A stretch of 64,000 nucleotides of DNA. Origin: Algoriphagus kandeliae (GTDB lineage: Bacteria; Bacteroidota; Bacteroidia; Cytophagales; Cyclobacteriaceae). The DNA lies in the NCBI RefSeq assembly GCF_004571135.1, contig NZ_SPSB01000005.1, forward strand, positions 1-64,000, given 5' to 3'. A model generated the notes under the pieces. It had not been told where the DNA came from. It worked only from the letters and a program-made list of their open reading frames with translations, and did no database searches. Shown piece after piece: positions 54,769 to 63,658 of the stretch. A program made the position numbers and the translations under genes. Position 1 is the first letter of the stretch. Every line of letters begins with the position of its first letter.

Positions 54769-56870
54769 TTGTTTACAAATTTAAATTCAAAGTTATCATA
54801 AAGATAATCCGCTCTCAAATATAACTTTTCTCCAGCTTGATTGATTCGATAACTCTTTCTTGTCCTATAAAAAGTAAAAGGTGAGACCTGATTGAAATCA
54901 ATGTTTTCAACCAAACTTCGATGGTCACTTAATTGGATTTCATTTCCGATCATTTTCTTGGTAACGGGGTCAAAATAGTACCACCATACATCATTTCCTT
55001 CTCCGTATTCTACACGAACCACCGCCGCCTCCCCTAAAGGAGTTTGGCGGATTCCCTCCGAACTAAATACAGACCCCTCTTCTTCCAATAATTTCCAGGG
55101 TTGAGCGAAGGCATAATATGCTGCATCAAAATCCTTTTTCTTGGAAGCCAAGAAATCAGGGTTTTCAATAGGATTACCGGCAATGGAATAATGAGTTTTA
55201 CTATTTGAAAAGGAAAGCACATGCTCTACGGAATCTTGGATCCAGGATATTTTTCCTGAAAACTCCGGATGAAATGTAAAGCTGATCGACTGGTCTGTCT
55301 CTTTCTCTACAGAACCATCTTCCAACAACAATTGGGTCCATTTTCTAAAAGAAATTTCCGCCAAACCATCCCAATTTTCCTGACCTCCATGTGCTTCAAT
55401 TGCCTCTTCAATAATTCTTCTTGCGTCCCGCTGTTCTTTCGGTTCACATCCCCAAAATGCAATTAAAGTCATCACCAAAAGACCACCAACCAGCTTTTTG
55501 AAATGCATGCTATTTGATAATTTTTCTTTGAAGATAGGGAAGTAATCCCATGCAAGAGCAATTGAAAGAATACCATATTCCAAGAAAAGCCAAATAGGTT
55601 TCTCTTCAACTTGCATTTCGCCATAAGCCTGATAGGAAAAAATCAAGGAAAAACTCCAAACTAGAGGCGAAATACGATCGACAAATAAACTAAGCCCCAA
55701 TAGAGGTAACACATACCAAGGATGGACTACAGGCTGAAATAAAAAATACAGCAGATAAACTCCTACCCAAAGATCTATCAAAGGAATCAATCGCTGAGGC
55801 CTGCGCTTAATACTCATGTAGAGAATCCAAACAAGAGTTATTCCCGATAAAATTTTGGTCAAATAGTATATCGTATTGTATCCCTCGATCCAATAACCGA
55901 TTTCCCTTCCCAGATAGTAAATAGAAGCATTGAATTCAAATTTCCCCTGATATAGCTGAAGTGTTTGAATAAAATTTCCCCAGGCATCTTCCCAAATCAA
56001 TGGCAAAAATGAAATACTGATAGCTAGAATAGCTCCTATCCAAAAAAACGCATGAGCTCGGGTTCTTCTAAAAAGAAATAGCGATGGAAGTAAAATCAAT
56101 GGAAGTAATTTGGTACTAACCGCAAGTCCCCAAAAAGTGCCTGAAAGAAATTTTTTATGCCGGGTCAAAGCCCAAATACATGCCAGAAGAAAAAAAAGAA
56201 CCAAACCCTCAAAATGAAGATTTCCTGTAATTTCCTGTATCACAAAAGGATTCAGCCAATAAAATATCACCCGCCTAGCAGGTATGGCTAAATGTCTGAA
56301 TATTCGTAAAAACAATAAAAAAACGCCTATTTCAGCAACCAATAAAATGACCCTCAATGCTCTAATGCCAGTATCGATATCTCCTTTTGAGAAAAAAGCG
56401 GCTGTTGCGAAAAGCAGCTGATTTAAAGGAGGATAGACCGAGAAATAATCAGGTGAATTCAATAAAGGGAGACTCTTCTCAAAAAATCGGGTAGAATCAA
56501 CCAACTCTTCATTGAGCATCCATTGATTTGGAGTGAATTCATAGGGGTTTTCACCCGACAAGACCACTTCTCCATCCCAAAGAAATCGGGCAAAGTCCTC
56601 TGACCAAAGTGGCGTGGCATTTACAAGAATTAATCGAAGGAAAAGCCCTAGAATAAATACACCCAGCCAATTTTTTAACCCCTTCCATTTCCAAAAAAGC
56701 CCTAGCAATCCCAAGAAACTTAAAAAGTAAACAGGAAGGATAAATTGGAAATCTTCTCGAGGGATATGGTAACCTAAAAGATAGTTCCCTCCAAGGAGTA
56801 GTAAAATAAAAATCGCAATTAGAATATGATTATTCCTTTCTTTCACAAGCCTAATTGCTTTCTTAGCCAT
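54765..56870 (-). CDS. GT-C-like membrane glycosyltransferase fused to a lipoprotein-like domain
   Basis: One open frame of 701 residues that looks like two proteins. Residues 1-454 are a polytopic GT-C-type glycosyltransferase (10 or more transmembrane segments) with an acidic first loop WSEDFARFLWDGE and YPPLNQLLFA, as in GT87/mannosyltransferase-like enzymes that use polyprenyl-phosphate sugars. Residues 455-701 (from Met at 55508) begin with a complete lipoprotein signal, KKLVGGLLVMTLIAFWGC, and continue EPKEQRDARRIIEEAIEAHGG, a full-length paralogue (247 residues) of the next gene (246 residues). No stop separates them. A stop codon may have been lost, or translation may restart at 55508. 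It overlaps the upstream lipoprotein gene by 28 bp. Confidence 0.78.
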   Translation of the reverse strand: MAKKAIRLVKERNNHILIAIFILLLLGGNYLLGYHIPREDFQFILPVYFLSFLGLLGLFWKWKGLKNWLGVFILGLFLRLILVNATPLWSEDFARFLWDGEVVLSGENPYEFTPNQWMLNEELVDSTRFFEKSLPLLNSPDYFSVYPPLNQLLFATAAFFSKGDIDTGIRALRVILLVAEIGVFLLFLRIFRHLAIPARRVIFYWLNPFVIQEITGNLHFEGLVLFFLLACIWALTRHKKFLSGTFWGLAVSTKLLPLILLPSLFLFRRTRAHAFFWIGAILAISISFLPLIWEDAWGNFIQTLQLYQGKFEFNASIYYLGREIGYWIEGYNTIYYLTKILSGITLVWILYMSIKRRPQRLIPLIDLWVGVYLLYFLFQPVVHPWYVLPLLGLSLFVDRISPLVWSFSLIFSYQAYGEMQVEEKPIWLFLEYGILSIALAWDYFPIFKEKLSNSMHFKKLVGGLLVMTLIAFWGCEPKEQRDARRIIEEAIEAHGGQENWDGLAEISFRKWTQLLLEDGSVEKETDQSISFTFHPEFSGKISWIQDSVEHVLSFSNSKTHYSIAGNPIENPDFLASKKKDFDAAYYAFAQPWKLLEEEGSVFSSEGIRQTPLGEAAVVRVEYGEGNDVWWYYFDPVTKKMIGNEIQLSDHRSLVENIDFNQVSPFTFYRTRKSYRINQAGEKLYLRADYLYDNFEFKFVNK

Positions 56871-57730
56871 TCATCCTCTACCCCATTTTTAGTCCAGTAA
56901 TCAACCAGCATTTTTTCCTTTCGCGTGGCAATAGACCGCTCCTCTCGACCACTTGGGCTAATTCGAACCTCTTCCCAACTCACAATCTCGTAAGGGAAGG
57001 TTTTGATAAATTGAATCAGTAGGGTTCGGTTTAACTCAGGATATTCAACTACAAATTGACTTGTCTGTTGTCCCAATTCCTCGAAACTAATCTTTGCTCT
57101 ATAAGCCTTAAATGGAATATGGGCAAAACGCTGAAAAGTCAAGGATGGAATTAAGCGAACATCTCCTTGAGGCACTAATTCCGGACTCAAACGGATTAGA
57201 TTAAAAATCTCATCTTCGGACGGAGCATCCACCTTTAGTTCTTGATCTCCCTCAGACTCAAAATAAGAATAGAGCTTGGCTTGATATGCAGCATTTTTCC
57301 AGTTCAATTGAGCGAAGGTTTGGCCACACCATTCCGAAACCGAATGAGTAATCTTAAATGATGGAACTTCATCTTTAACGGGTGTAAATACCGACAACAT
57401 GGTATGATATGGGTAAATACCTGTGACGAAGTCCCGGGTCATATTCAGCTTAAGGACTTTTCGGGCATCTCCTCCAGCACTTTCCGGTTTATCTAATTTT
57501 ACCTGTTTTCTTCTAGAAAAATCCTCCGTCACAAAAATCATTACTGATGTTCCCTCCCGTTCCTCGCCATATCGGCTTTGCTTCAAATCAAAAACATTAA
57601 TCTCCGCTTTTCCCTGATACCAATAGGCACCGAATCGTTCTTCATCAATACTTTCTCGGGTATTGGGACCACAGGATGTAAGTAAAACGGACAATAAAAA
57701 GGCCGATAGGACAAAATGAGTTGATCTCAT
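56843..57730 (-). CDS. Cluster-associated lipoprotein (sometimes mis-named Maf-like)
   Basis: The 295-residue product has a lipobox near residue 20 (LLSVLLTSCGPN). The remainder is beta-rich (FGAYWYQGKAEINVFDLKQSRY, TSVMIFVTEDFSRRKQVKLD, LLIQFIKTFPYEIVSWEEV) with no catalytic motif. I recall homologues with a 'septum formation inhibitor Maf' label in databases; it has no Maf features. Between the GT2 gene (14 bp) and the GT-C fusion (28-bp overlap) it is a conserved-cluster component, probably periplasmic. Confidence 0.75.
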   Translation of the reverse strand: MRSTHFVLSAFLLSVLLTSCGPNTRESIDEERFGAYWYQGKAEINVFDLKQSRYGEEREGTSVMIFVTEDFSRRKQVKLDKPESAGGDARKVLKLNMTRDFVTGIYPYHTMLSVFTPVKDEVPSFKITHSVSEWCGQTFAQLNWKNAAYQAKLYSYFESEGDQELKVDAPSEDEIFNLIRLSPELVPQGDVRLIPSLTFQRFAHIPFKAYRAKISFEELGQQTSQFVVEYPELNRTLLIQFIKTFPYEIVSWEEVRISPSGREERSIATRKEKMLVDYWTKNGVEDEWLRKQLGL

Positions 57731-57744
57731 AAATCAATGGGGAA

Positions 57745-58443
57745 TCAGGCTTTCCAATATTTAAAAATGGTCAAAATAATTTTATATCCTGCACCAAACA
57801 CCCCTTTTACTGTTCCACTTACCTTAGACACTCCGATTCGCTTACGATAGGTAACGGGTACTTCCAAATATTTCAGCCCTTTTTGATGGGCTTTGATTTG
57901 CATTTCAATGGTCCAACCGTAATTTTCATCCCTCATCTCTAAGTCGAGAAGTTTTTTCCAGCGAATTGTACGAAAAGGACCTAAGTCTGTGTATATCGCC
58001 CCTTGAATCCATTTCATCAAAGTCGTTGCAAGCCAATTTCCAAAAACCTGAGGCAAAGTCATGGAGCCCTTTTCTCTGTTTCCCAAAGCTCTCGAACCAA
58101 TTACCATATCAGCCTTACCTTCTACAATTGGTTGAAGGAGCAATTCCATTTCCTCTGGATAGTCGCTGTAATCTCCATCCAAAAAAACGACTACATCTGG
58201 TTGGATTGATTGGCTCTTGATCCAATCCATCGCAGTAAGACAGGCTTTTCCGTAGCCTTTCTGTCCTTCAAAAACTACAATTGCACCTGCTTTTTGGGCT
58301 TCTTCAGCTGTAGAGTCCGTAGAGTTATTGTTCGCAATGACTACATGCCTTACCCAATTTGGAATATCCCTAATGACCTTGGGAATTGATTTTTCTTCAT
58401 TAAATGCGGGGATGATAACATCCACAATAAGTCCTGACGACAT
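57745..58443 (-). CDS. Family 2 glycosyltransferase, polyprenyl-phosphate sugar synthase type
   Basis: The 232-residue GT-A enzyme has VDVIIPAFNEEKSIPKVI, NNNSTDSTAEEA, FLDGDYSDYPEE (DxD-type) and GSRALGNREKGSM, followed by RTIRWKKLLDLEMRDENYGW. These are typical of dolichyl-phosphate mannose/glucose synthases, here without C-terminal membrane helices. It probably makes a polyprenyl-phosphate-linked sugar that the GT-C protein in the cluster uses on the periplasmic side. It is 5 bp after the larger GT2 gene. Confidence 0.88.
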   Translation of the reverse strand: MSSGLIVDVIIPAFNEEKSIPKVIRDIPNWVRHVVIANNNSTDSTAEEAQKAGAIVVFEGQKGYGKACLTAMDWIKSQSIQPDVVVFLDGDYSDYPEEMELLLQPIVEGKADMVIGSRALGNREKGSMTLPQVFGNWLATTLMKWIQGAIYTDLGPFRTIRWKKLLDLEMRDENYGWTIEMQIKAHQKGLKYLEVPVTYRKRIGVSKVSGTVKGVFGAGYKIILTIFKYWKA

Positions 58444-58448
58444 GGATT

Positions 58449-59918
58449 TTACTTTCCTAAACTATATGATCGAAATGAGGTGATAAATACCAACCCATAA
58501 CCAAAGGCTAGCATAGCATGAAAAGGCAAAAACAAAAAATATTCATACCGGAAAGCCAATAAAACCATAATGAAAAACACCAAAGAAAGCCCTCCTTCTA
58601 TCCAAGTGGTCAAAGGCATAGAAAACTTCAGGTATCGATTGGTTTTAAGATTAGATTTACCAGACTCCAAATTGAATTTTGGTGTGCGAATAAATGGTGA
58701 TTTTTTACCACTCAGCCCTTCCCAAACAGCCTGGGCATTGTGCAATGCCATACCCATGGAAACGGATAGAAATACCGGAAGAATCAAAAGGGACTCTACC
58801 AAACTCGCCCAAAATCGTTTTCTAGAATAAAGATGTGAAACAAAATATACTAAAGCGATGATAGCAAAACCGAATAAAAATAGACCTGCTATTTGAGTCC
58901 AGGAGGAAGAAAAACCATTCAATCCCATCCAAGCAACTCCAATACTTGCCAAGCTTACCATCAAAATCACCAAAAAAATACTGCTATTGAATAAGTGAGC
59001 AACAGCATGCAGTTTTGTCTTTAGTGAGAATTTAGAAGAAAGTACAGATTGCGCATGTTTTTTAGCACATTCGGCTCCCCCCTTGTTCCAGCGAAACTGC
59101 TGAGATTTGATGGCTGACATGATCGGTGGAAGTTCAGCAGGAGAGTGAATCTCCGGTCTATAAACGAACTTCCAACCTTTCTTTTGAGCTCGATAACTCA
59201 AATCCAAATCTTCTGTCAAAGTATCGTCTTCCCAATTTCCGGCATCCAAAATACAAGTCTTCCTCCATACGCCACCAGTTCCATTGAAATTGATAAAAGC
59301 TCCCAATGTATTTCTTCCTACCTGCTCAATGGTAAAATGAGCATCCAAAGCAAAAGCTTGTAGACGAGTCAATAAAGAATGTTTTTCATTTAAATGGGTC
59401 CACCGGGTCTGCACCATCCCCACATGGTCATTTTGAAAGTATGGGATTGTCTTTTTCAAAAAATCCGAAGTTGGAAGAAAATCAGCATCAAAAATGGCTA
59501 TGAAATCCCCTTTAGCTTCGGCTAGCCCTTCTTTAAGTGCCCCTGCCTTAAATCCTTGTCGATTAGTACGGTGAACATAAACGAAGGGAAAACCAGCATA
59601 TTCTTTGATTTTTTTCTGAATCAAATCACTTGTTTCATCTGTACTATCATCCAAAACCTGGATTTCTAGTCTATCTAGCGGATAATCTATCTTTGTTACA
59701 GCATCCAAAAGCCGCTCTGCGACATACAATTCATTAAAAATCGGCAATTGAACAGTGACTCTTGGCCATTCAATTGGATCAGAAGGGGTTCTTTCACCTG
59801 CTCTTTTTGATTTCCAAAATCCCAAAAGCAAATGCCCCAAAGCAAGACTGTATCCTAAAATGATTAACATTCCGAGGATATACAGAGCCAATAAACTATA
59901 AGAAATTATCTCAGGCAT
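58449..59918 (-). CDS. Processive-type membrane glycosyltransferase family 2 (cellulose-synthase-like)
   Basis: The 489-residue protein has one N-terminal transmembrane helix (about 5-27), a cytoplasmic GT2 domain with D,D,D,QxxRW: VLDDSTDET, IFDADFLPTSD, LTEDLDLSYR and QQFRWNKGGAE, and four to five C-terminal helices (about 305-480). This matches the CESA/glucomannan-synthase-like superfamily. No PilZ domain, BcsB or export partner is adjacent, so a short glycan or glycolipid is more likely than cellulose. It overlaps the Fe-S protein gene by 8 bp. Confidence 0.9.
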   Translation of the reverse strand: MPEIISYSLLALYILGMLIILGYSLALGHLLLGFWKSKRAGERTPSDPIEWPRVTVQLPIFNELYVAERLLDAVTKIDYPLDRLEIQVLDDSTDETSDLIQKKIKEYAGFPFVYVHRTNRQGFKAGALKEGLAEAKGDFIAIFDADFLPTSDFLKKTIPYFQNDHVGMVQTRWTHLNEKHSLLTRLQAFALDAHFTIEQVGRNTLGAFINFNGTGGVWRKTCILDAGNWEDDTLTEDLDLSYRAQKKGWKFVYRPEIHSPAELPPIMSAIKSQQFRWNKGGAECAKKHAQSVLSSKFSLKTKLHAVAHLFNSSIFLVILMVSLASIGVAWMGLNGFSSSWTQIAGLFLFGFAIIALVYFVSHLYSRKRFWASLVESLLILPVFLSVSMGMALHNAQAVWEGLSGKKSPFIRTPKFNLESGKSNLKTNRYLKFSMPLTTWIEGGLSLVFFIMVLLAFRYEYFLFLPFHAMLAFGYGLVFITSFRSYSLGK

Positions 59919-61455
59919 TTACTTTTATTGAATCATTGCCAATAATGATAGGCATGTCATTGATTCGGCCTTCTTCAGGACCATTTTCTAATTTCAATAC
60001 TCCTCTTGGACACACAGCCGAACAAACTCCACAACCAACACAAGAGGATCGGACGATATTCTGACCACGCTGCGCATACCAACGAACGTCTATCCCCATT
60101 TCACAATAGGTAGAGCAATTTCCACATGATATACATTGCCCACCATTGGTGGTGATTCGAAATCGGGATTTAAATCGCTGCACCAATCCTAAATAGGCAG
60201 CCAATGGACAACCAAAACGACACCATACTCGGTTCCCCATCAAAGGATAAAATCCAGTTCCCACTACTCCAGCAAAAGCAGAACCTATAAAAAAGCCGTA
60301 GAAAGAATGCAGCAGATTGGTCACATTACCCAATAAACCAAAGGAAGAAAAATAATTAGCAATGGTCAAAACAGTCATTACTACTGCTAAAACCAAAACT
60401 GAGTGGATTAAATATCGCTCGATTTTCCAGGATTTAACAGACTTATCTGAAAGCTGCCGATACGGATCCCCTACTGTTTCGGCCAACCCTCCACAACCGC
60501 AAACCCAGGAACAATACCACCTTTTTCCATAGAAATAGGTGAAAGCTGGAACTCCTACAATGATCAGTAAAATTCCCCAAACCAACATAAACATGCCGAT
60601 AGCACCAGATTGGGTAAGGCTTTCGATTCGATAGTCATAAAAGAAGGAATAATCTAGTGGCCAGATATTTTTAAAATCAAAATAGGGTTGATTCAGCAAC
60701 ACCAAAATCTCTGGAATCAAAAAAGCAAAGGCTGTCTGAAAGAACATAACGGAAGCAGTGCGAATTTGCTGATATCGATTGCCGCGATACTTTCGAAACA
60801 TCCGAATTCCCATTACTAAAATTGCCAAAGTATAAATCAAACCATATAAAAACCATTGGCTAGCGGGATTTCCGGATAAAACTAGACTGATTGGCTCGAC
60901 CATCCAGACCAAGTTGACTAGGTAAGCTGGGAACCAATACAACATCACATAAAACAATATCAAGTAGCTTCCAGTCAACATCCCCAGCCAACCCTTATTT
61001 TTCATCGAGGAATGAAAAACACCATTGTTTTTGATACCTGTAGGTTCATTTTTATACTTGGGAAGGATATAAAGTAGGCCTCCAAAAACTGCCAATCCAA
61101 TACTTAAAAAAAGAAATAATTCAGGGCTATCTTTAATGGGGCTGATTACGGCGGCTTTTGCCAAAGGAAAACTATAATCATCCCAAATCACCTGATCCCA
61201 TTTACTTTCGGCTTTAAGAACATCATTATACCCGGCCATCAAGTCATTATACTCACCAACAAAAGCAAATGAGCTTGAATATTCCTTTCCAAACATCGGG
61301 CTTAGGATAGAGCGCATTTCCTCACGATGAATATCCTTGACGATGGAAGTCATCTGATCTTCAGAAAGCTGATATTCCCCAAAAAAAGGAATAGCTGTAA
61401 AGGCGATCAAACCTATCAGAAAAAAGAATATTCCTAGTCTTTGGATCAACTTCAT
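59911..61455 (-). CDS. Polytopic membrane protein with NapH/NosR-type 4Fe-4S clusters
   Basis: The 514-residue protein has an N-terminal helix, a periplasmic loop (about 25-115), about eight further membrane segments with two cytoplasmic Cys motifs (WYCSWVCGCGG and WCRFGCP, as in NapH/NosR/CcoG), and a C-terminal pair of ferredoxin motifs: CISCGNCSTYCEMG and CVGCGVCSAVCPRG, good for two 4Fe-4S clusters. It probably carries electrons to or across the membrane. It overlaps the FAD oxidoreductase gene by 4 bp, its likely electron partner. Confidence 0.9.
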   Translation of the reverse strand: MKLIQRLGIFFFLIGLIAFTAIPFFGEYQLSEDQMTSIVKDIHREEMRSILSPMFGKEYSSSFAFVGEYNDLMAGYNDVLKAESKWDQVIWDDYSFPLAKAAVISPIKDSPELFLFLSIGLAVFGGLLYILPKYKNEPTGIKNNGVFHSSMKNKGWLGMLTGSYLILFYVMLYWFPAYLVNLVWMVEPISLVLSGNPASQWFLYGLIYTLAILVMGIRMFRKYRGNRYQQIRTASVMFFQTAFAFLIPEILVLLNQPYFDFKNIWPLDYSFFYDYRIESLTQSGAIGMFMLVWGILLIIVGVPAFTYFYGKRWYCSWVCGCGGLAETVGDPYRQLSDKSVKSWKIERYLIHSVLVLAVVMTVLTIANYFSSFGLLGNVTNLLHSFYGFFIGSAFAGVVGTGFYPLMGNRVWCRFGCPLAAYLGLVQRFKSRFRITTNGGQCISCGNCSTYCEMGIDVRWYAQRGQNIVRSSCVGCGVCSAVCPRGVLKLENGPEEGRINDMPIIIGNDSIKVNA

Positions 61456-62807
61456 AGCTTAGCTGAAAATAGTTTTTGAATAAATGATCTCTTTTTCAAT
61501 TTCAGATTAAGTCCTTTTTCCTTTGCATAAGCTCCTTGAATTCCACGGATATATGGTGCGAAAAACTCAGGATCAAAATTGGCCTGTTCCAAATTTTCAA
61601 TCACTCGAGTTCCTGTCCATTTTTCACGAATTGCATGATCAAAAAATTCATGGCGCAGTCTAAAACCAAAATTGTTAACTCCAATGAGTACATTCTCCAC
61701 ATTGGTCAACATTCTGAATGAAACTTTACCTGAATCATGCTCCCAATAGAAACTATTATAATCTTGATCTGACCAATCTGAGGGAACAAAACCATAGGTT
61801 TGATATTCTATATCCAAAAATTTGGCAGAATTAAACCAAACTCCAGGTTTATAAGGTACCGGTTCATTTAATAAATTATGAGCTAATGTTTCTCCGTGCA
61901 TTCTTCCCGTGTACCAAACCTGTTGGATTTTATTTCTTCCTGGAGCTGGAGGTTCATGAAATTCAGCGCAATCTCCGATCGCGAAGACATCAGGAATATT
62001 TGTCTTAAAAAAAGAATCAACCAAAATGCCTCGATTTGTTTGGAGTTCGGTGTTTTTTAGAAAATCAATCCTAGGAGTCACTCCTGCTGTTAAACCAACA
62101 AATTGACAAGGAATTTCCTCTCCTTTATTTGTACGGATTGCCCTAACCCTACCCGATTCATCTGAAATAATTTCTTCAAGCTCGGTTTGAAGTTTGAGGT
62201 TCATGTGATGATCCTGAATGTGTCTACCTACTAATTCAGACTCTTCTTCAGGAAGTATATTTCTCCAAAATCCTGTTTCTCTAACCAAAAAAGTAACTGA
62301 TATACCCTTATAGGCTAGCATTTCAGCCATTTCTATTCCAATCAAGCCTCCTCCTACAATCACGGCATTTTTTACTCCAGAGGCAGTATTTTGTTCCATC
62401 AATTCCAAATCTTGTTTGGAATAAAGTCCTTGTACCCCTTTCAGATCTTGACCTGCCCAACCAAACTTATTAGGCTGAGAACCAGTAGCTAAGACTAATT
62501 GATCATAAGCTAGTTTCTCACCACTTTGAAAGTGTAATTCTTTCCCTTGGAAATCCACTTTTTCAACCCATCCTTCTTTTAGGTCTATTCTATTTTTCTC
62601 CCAAAACCAATTTTCATAAGGCTGGGTATGTTCGAATTTCATATGTCCCATAAAGACATACATCAAGGCCGTTCGAGAGAAAAAATACTTACTCTCCCCG
62701 GAAATCACGGTGATTTTCACCGAATCACTTTGCTTTCGAAGATTTCTAGCGCAGGTGATTCCAGCGATTCCGTTGCCCAGTATGACGATGTGTTTGGAGT
62801 TGCTCAT
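61452..62807 (-). CDS. FAD/NAD(P)-dependent oxidoreductase
   Basis: The 451-residue pyridine-nucleotide-disulfide-type oxidoreductase has an FAD motif ILGNGIAGITCARNL at the N-terminus, a NAD motif VIVGGGLIGIEMAEML (about 160) and DVFAIGDCAEF. No redox-active CxxxxC is present, so it is of the NirB/ferredoxin-reductase-like type. With the adjacent membrane 4Fe-4S protein it would pass electrons from NAD(P)H to the membrane clusters. It overlaps that gene by 4 bp. Confidence 0.9.
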   Translation of the reverse strand: MSNSKHIVILGNGIAGITCARNLRKQSDSVKITVISGESKYFFSRTALMYVFMGHMKFEHTQPYENWFWEKNRIDLKEGWVEKVDFQGKELHFQSGEKLAYDQLVLATGSQPNKFGWAGQDLKGVQGLYSKQDLELMEQNTASGVKNAVIVGGGLIGIEMAEMLAYKGISVTFLVRETGFWRNILPEEESELVGRHIQDHHMNLKLQTELEEIISDESGRVRAIRTNKGEEIPCQFVGLTAGVTPRIDFLKNTELQTNRGILVDSFFKTNIPDVFAIGDCAEFHEPPAPGRNKIQQVWYTGRMHGETLAHNLLNEPVPYKPGVWFNSAKFLDIEYQTYGFVPSDWSDQDYNSFYWEHDSGKVSFRMLTNVENVLIGVNNFGFRLRHEFFDHAIREKWTGTRVIENLEQANFDPEFFAPYIRGIQGAYAKEKGLNLKLKKRSFIQKLFSAKL

Positions 62808-62834
62808 GAATAATAGCGATTCTCAAAGATAATC

Positions 62835-63596
62835 CTATTCATTAAGACTCCAGTCATAATCTAAATGGCTGATCCGAGCATTCGGTGAAATAGTGGTACG
62901 ACTGTATTGGTTTAGAAAATCAATCAGGGTTCCTTTTTTGGTAAAATCACCATTAAACCATGAAAAAATTGAAGAAATCTCTACACGATCCTTACTTATT
63001 TTATTGCGTTGAGAATCATTGATAAAGCGCTTGGTTACAAATTCAAGTTGCTCCTCTAACTTTTCCGGAATAAATGCTCGATTGAATAATGGAGGACAAG
63101 AGACCGAAGCACAGTTTATTGCGAAATGAATTCGGGGCTCTTCAAATTCCTTTCGGAGTATACCATGTTCGATTTCATCCAAACTGGCCTTTTCACCACT
63201 GATTTCAAAAAATTCATAATGCCAGACATCATTTACCAAAGGAATCTTAAGTTTTGGACCTAAATCTCGGATACTCTTTACCGGGTAATTATCTACGATT
63301 AGTTTGACCGTGAAAGCATTGTAGGCATTAATCCAGTAAGCCAATTGCTCAGCCTCAGTCCAAGAATTCCGATCTGGGGAATTAGTGCTCAATTGATCCA
63401 GATATGCCTCCAGTTTGTCTTTCTCTTGGATAAATCCTCGATAGTTCACCATTCCATTCGGCTTAACGTGAGCCATGACTAATTCATCCCATACCGTATG
63501 ATCGGGTGGAGTTGTGCCCTGACCTCCCAAAGTGGACTGTCCACAGGAAATAAGAGAAACCAACAAAATGAAAAGAAGTAAGAATGGAAACTTCAT
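62835..63596 (-). CDS. DUF547 lipoprotein
   Basis: The 253-residue product has a lipobox near residue 18 (LLVSLISCGQS). The DUF547 core is clear: VNYRGFIQEKDKLEAYLDQL, AEQLAYWINAYNAFTVKLI, SIRDLGPKLKIPLVNDVW, HYEFFEISGEKASLDEIEHG, RIHFAINCASVSCPPL (the conserved Cys pair) and FIPEKLEEQLE. The function of DUF547 is unsettled; the NAYNAFT and CASVSCPPL motifs resemble those of a thiol-type hydrolase. It is between the rhodanese and the FAD gene. Confidence 0.92.
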   Translation of the reverse strand: MKFPFLLLFILLVSLISCGQSTLGGQGTTPPDHTVWDELVMAHVKPNGMVNYRGFIQEKDKLEAYLDQLSTNSPDRNSWTEAEQLAYWINAYNAFTVKLIVDNYPVKSIRDLGPKLKIPLVNDVWHYEFFEISGEKASLDEIEHGILRKEFEEPRIHFAINCASVSCPPLFNRAFIPEKLEEQLEFVTKRFINDSQRNKISKDRVEISSIFSWFNGDFTKKGTLIDFLNQYSRTTISPNARISHLDYDWSLNE

Positions 63597-63658
63597 AGCC
63601 TTCCTAAACTTTTTAACAAGAATTTTAAATTGAAATTAGGTTGATTTCGCAGAATCTT

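Noticed and set aside
56843..57730. Septum formation inhibitor Maf
   Set aside because: It has a lipobox and is beta-rich; none of the Maf nucleotide pyrophosphatase motifs are present.
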